This document shows positions 62,459-64,000 of a stretch of DNA of 64,000 nucleotides, one piece after another. The translations under genes and the position numbers were made by a program. Origin of the DNA: Salinisphaera aquimarina (lineage in GTDB: Bacteria > Pseudomonadota > Gammaproteobacteria > Nevskiales > Salinisphaeraceae); contig NZ_JBHRSS010000005.1 in assembly GCF_042643355.1 (NCBI RefSeq), positions 38,963-102,962 of the forward strand, given 5' to 3'. Position 1 is the first letter of the stretch. Each line of letters begins with the position of its first letter. The notes beneath the pieces are model-generated. The model had not been told where the DNA came from. It saw nothing but the letters and a program-made list of their open reading frames with translations, and did not search any database.

Positions 62459-62707
62459 TTAGTGTGAACGCAATGCAGCCTTCAACTGGCTCTTAGTCAT
62501 TTTCGAACGACCTTCGATACCAATTTCCGCCGCCTTGTCATACATTTCACCACGCGTCCATTTTTCGTATGGATCTGCCTTGCCACCTTTTTCGCCCGAC
62601 TTGTCAGCGTTGGCGATGCGCGCCGCCTTTTCCTTGCTAGCGCCTTCGTCACGCAATGCCTCGTATTGGTCATCATTTTTGACTGATTTGCCGTGATTTT
62701 TCGTCAT
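62459..62707 (-). CDS. Small SAP/Rho-N-like stress protein
   Basis: 82 residues; the N-terminal half is lysine- and glutamate-rich and likely flexible, the C-terminal half is a helix-extended-helix module, WTRGEMYDKAAEIGIEGRSK then MTKSQLKAALRSH. The same module ends the longer Ku protein at 46491 (MTRDELYTKARDLDIVGRSR then MTKSELAAA). Such Rho-termination-factor-N-like modules bind nucleic acid. Proteins of this type are widespread near NHEJ and stress genes; the role is unknown. Confidence 0.8.
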   Translation of the reverse strand: MTKNHGKSVKNDDQYEALRDEGASKEKAARIANADKSGEKGGKADPYEKWTRGEMYDKAAEIGIEGRSKMTKSQLKAALRSH

Positions 62708-62843
62708 GATGGCTCCTCGTTTAAGACCGGCGAATACTCACCGGCAGGTTGAAATATTCTTTAACTTTCCGTGGCATGGGACGCTAACGCAACGCTACAA
62801 CTAGATCGCGGAGGATGGGCGACACTGGCGCCCTCTCGAAAAA

Positions 62844-63704
62844 TTAGGTATTGAGAATCACCCCGCCATTAAGGTGAATTGTCTGGCCGGTCATATACGA
62901 GGATTCATGTGTTGCCAAATAGACATAAGCAGGCGCAATTTCACTGGGCTGGGCAGCACGATCCATCGGTACTTGACCCCCGAAATGGGCGGTTTTCTCC
63001 GCTGAAAAGCTCGCAGGAATTAACGGTGTCCAAACCGGTCCGGGCGCAACGGCATTCACGCGAATGCCACGATCAACCAAACTCTGAGCCAACGAGCGTA
63101 CAAGCCCTTGGATGGCGCCCTTGGTTGCCGAATAGTCGATCAATGAATCGTTACCCTTGAAAGCATTGACTGACGAAGTCGCGATGATGACGTCACCTTC
63201 GCCCATATGAGGTACAGCAGCGCGTGCCATATAAAAATGGCTAAATATATTACTCTGGAACGTGCGTAGTAATTGATCGTCGGGTATGGCAGTGATGTCG
63301 TACCAGTCATACTGCTCGGCAGCATTGTTGACTAGAATGTTGACAGCTCCGAAGCGTTCCAATGCACGCTCTACTACGCCGCTGCAAAATGTGGAGTCGC
63401 CTACGTCGCCTCGCATCAATTCGCAACGTTGTCCGTATGCCGAGATTAACGCTGCAGTTTCGCTGGCGTCTTTTTCCTCATTCTTGCTCCGATACGCGAT
63501 GACCAAATCGGCGCCCTCGGCGGCGTAGTGAACTGCGACAGCGCGCCCGATGCCACTATCCCCACCAGTGATGATCGCGCACTTCCCTGAAAGTTTGGCT
63601 GCGGGCGAGTAATTGTTGCGAATGTATTCGGGCGCAGGCCGCATAGCGTGCTCATCGCCAGGCTGCTGTTCCTGTGACTGCCGGGGAAAATGCGTGTCAC
63701 TCAT
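62844..63704 (-). CDS. Short-chain dehydrogenase/reductase (YdaD/YhdF-like)
   Basis: 286 residues. The N-terminal ~40-residue extension rich in Gln and Pro (RPAPEYIRNNY) is typical of the stress-associated YdaD/YhdF group. The Rossmann motif is TGGDSGIGR, the catalytic Ser is in ATSSVNAF and Tyr-x3-Lys is in DYSATKGA; NNAA is present. The C terminus HLNGGVILNT is conserved. NAD(P)-dependent oxidoreductase of unknown substrate, probably part of the general stress set here. Confidence 0.92.
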   Translation of the reverse strand: MSDTHFPRQSQEQQPGDEHAMRPAPEYIRNNYSPAAKLSGKCAIITGGDSGIGRAVAVHYAAEGADLVIAYRSKNEEKDASETAALISAYGQRCELMRGDVGDSTFCSGVVERALERFGAVNILVNNAAEQYDWYDITAIPDDQLLRTFQSNIFSHFYMARAAVPHMGEGDVIIATSSVNAFKGNDSLIDYSATKGAIQGLVRSLAQSLVDRGIRVNAVAPGPVWTPLIPASFSAEKTAHFGGQVPMDRAAQPSEIAPAYVYLATHESSYMTGQTIHLNGGVILNT

Positions 63705-63913
63705 AGCCTATCCCTGTAGAAACCGTTATAAAGACAGCCGCGAATGTTCGGCATCAACTTACCCAGGCGTTGATCCGCTCCACGAGAAGCTGCGATCCGA
63801 CATCCTAGCCGGGAAATCTGCCCCTCCTACGCCATCTCAAAGAGCATGACCAAGGATTATGAGCTTAACTATCCGGAGACCTACGGACGCCTAGGTGTGA
63901 TCTCTCAGTAGGT

Positions 63914-64000
63914 TGTTCATCCGAGCCACGGGCCCGAAGCTGATGGGTGTTCAAAGTCCGTCAGCGAAAGGAGTGACCCGGATGAACACGCACAAGAATG
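63914..64000 (+). mobile_element. Left end of an IS481-family insertion sequence (cut by the window edge)
   Basis: A possible terminal repeat starts TGTTCATCCGAGCC at 63914. A ribosome site GAAAGGAG is followed by the start codon at 63982 and MNTHKN, the typical beginning of IS481-type transposases. Only this end is in view. Confidence 0.6.
63982..64000 (+). CDS. IS481-family transposase, first codons only
   Basis: Six codons, MNTHKN, with a good AAGGAG ribosome site. The assignment rests on this short but characteristic start and on the possible terminal repeat 68 bp upstream. Confidence 0.5.

Overview
The window comes from a bacterial chromosome, most likely a halotolerant or halophilic gammaproteobacterium. 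Reasons: a complete subtype I-F CRISPR-Cas locus, an ectoine hydroxylase, a sucrose-phosphate-synthase-like enzyme, many ATGA/TGATG translational couplings and moderately high GC. The genus cannot be fixed from the sequence; Salinisphaera-like organisms would fit, but that is inference. A single 'n' at 61041 and several broken reading frames suggest draft assembly quality in places.

Layout. (1) 1-7.1 kb, ordinary metabolism: an iron-sulfur/NrfD-type fusion subunit running off the left edge, a divergent LysR regulator with a candidate operator between them, and a leftward operon of sodium:solute symporter, amidohydrolase and COG0523 metal GTPase. (2) 7.1-7.7 kb, a junction: a decayed IS3-family element, a terminator and the 3' part of a tRNA-Arg(ACG) gene, which looks like one attachment end of an integrated element. 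(3) 7.8-15.1 kb: a 1777-residue protein whose C-terminal third carries a complete tyrosine recombinase catalytic set and whose first half holds two further degenerate recombinase-like cores, then an unknown 225-residue protein and a metallophosphoesterase. (4) 15.6-27.5 kb: subtype I-F system in the order cas1, cas2-3, cas8f, cas5f, cas7f, cas6f, leader, and an array of 56 repeats and 55 spacers with a constant 60-bp period. (5) 27.5-31.5 kb: an accumulation of antitoxin-type regulators (one XRE, three MbcA/ParS-type) with only a decayed RES toxin and IS3 debris. (6) 31.5-34.9 kb: regulators, including a response regulator without its phosphoacceptor Asp, a DUF421 membrane protein and a Crp/Fnr protein.

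(7) 34.9-41.6 kb: a tightly coupled six-gene leftward operon (glycosyltransferase, methyltransferase, acyl-CoA-dehydrogenase-like, PIG-L deacetylase, SPS/phosphatase-like, family 2 glycosyltransferase), probably making a modified glycan or glycolipid and perhaps sucrose. (8) 42-63.7 kb: a stress-survival region: SRPBCC protein plus zinc alcohol dehydrogenase, DUF2235 hydrolase, ligD with two Ku genes (non-homologous end joining), an unaccompanied succinate dehydrogenase iron-sulfur protein, manganese catalase, ferritin-like protein, a doubly broken GGDEF/EAL gene, a zinc metallopeptidase, an AI-2E family transporter, ectD with an internal gap, several small stress-type proteins and an SDR. The right edge enters an IS481-family insertion sequence.

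The least ordinary items are the giant multi-core recombinase next to a tRNA attachment end, the near-duplicate spacers, the antitoxin-rich patch beside the CRISPR array, and the pseudo-receiver regulator.
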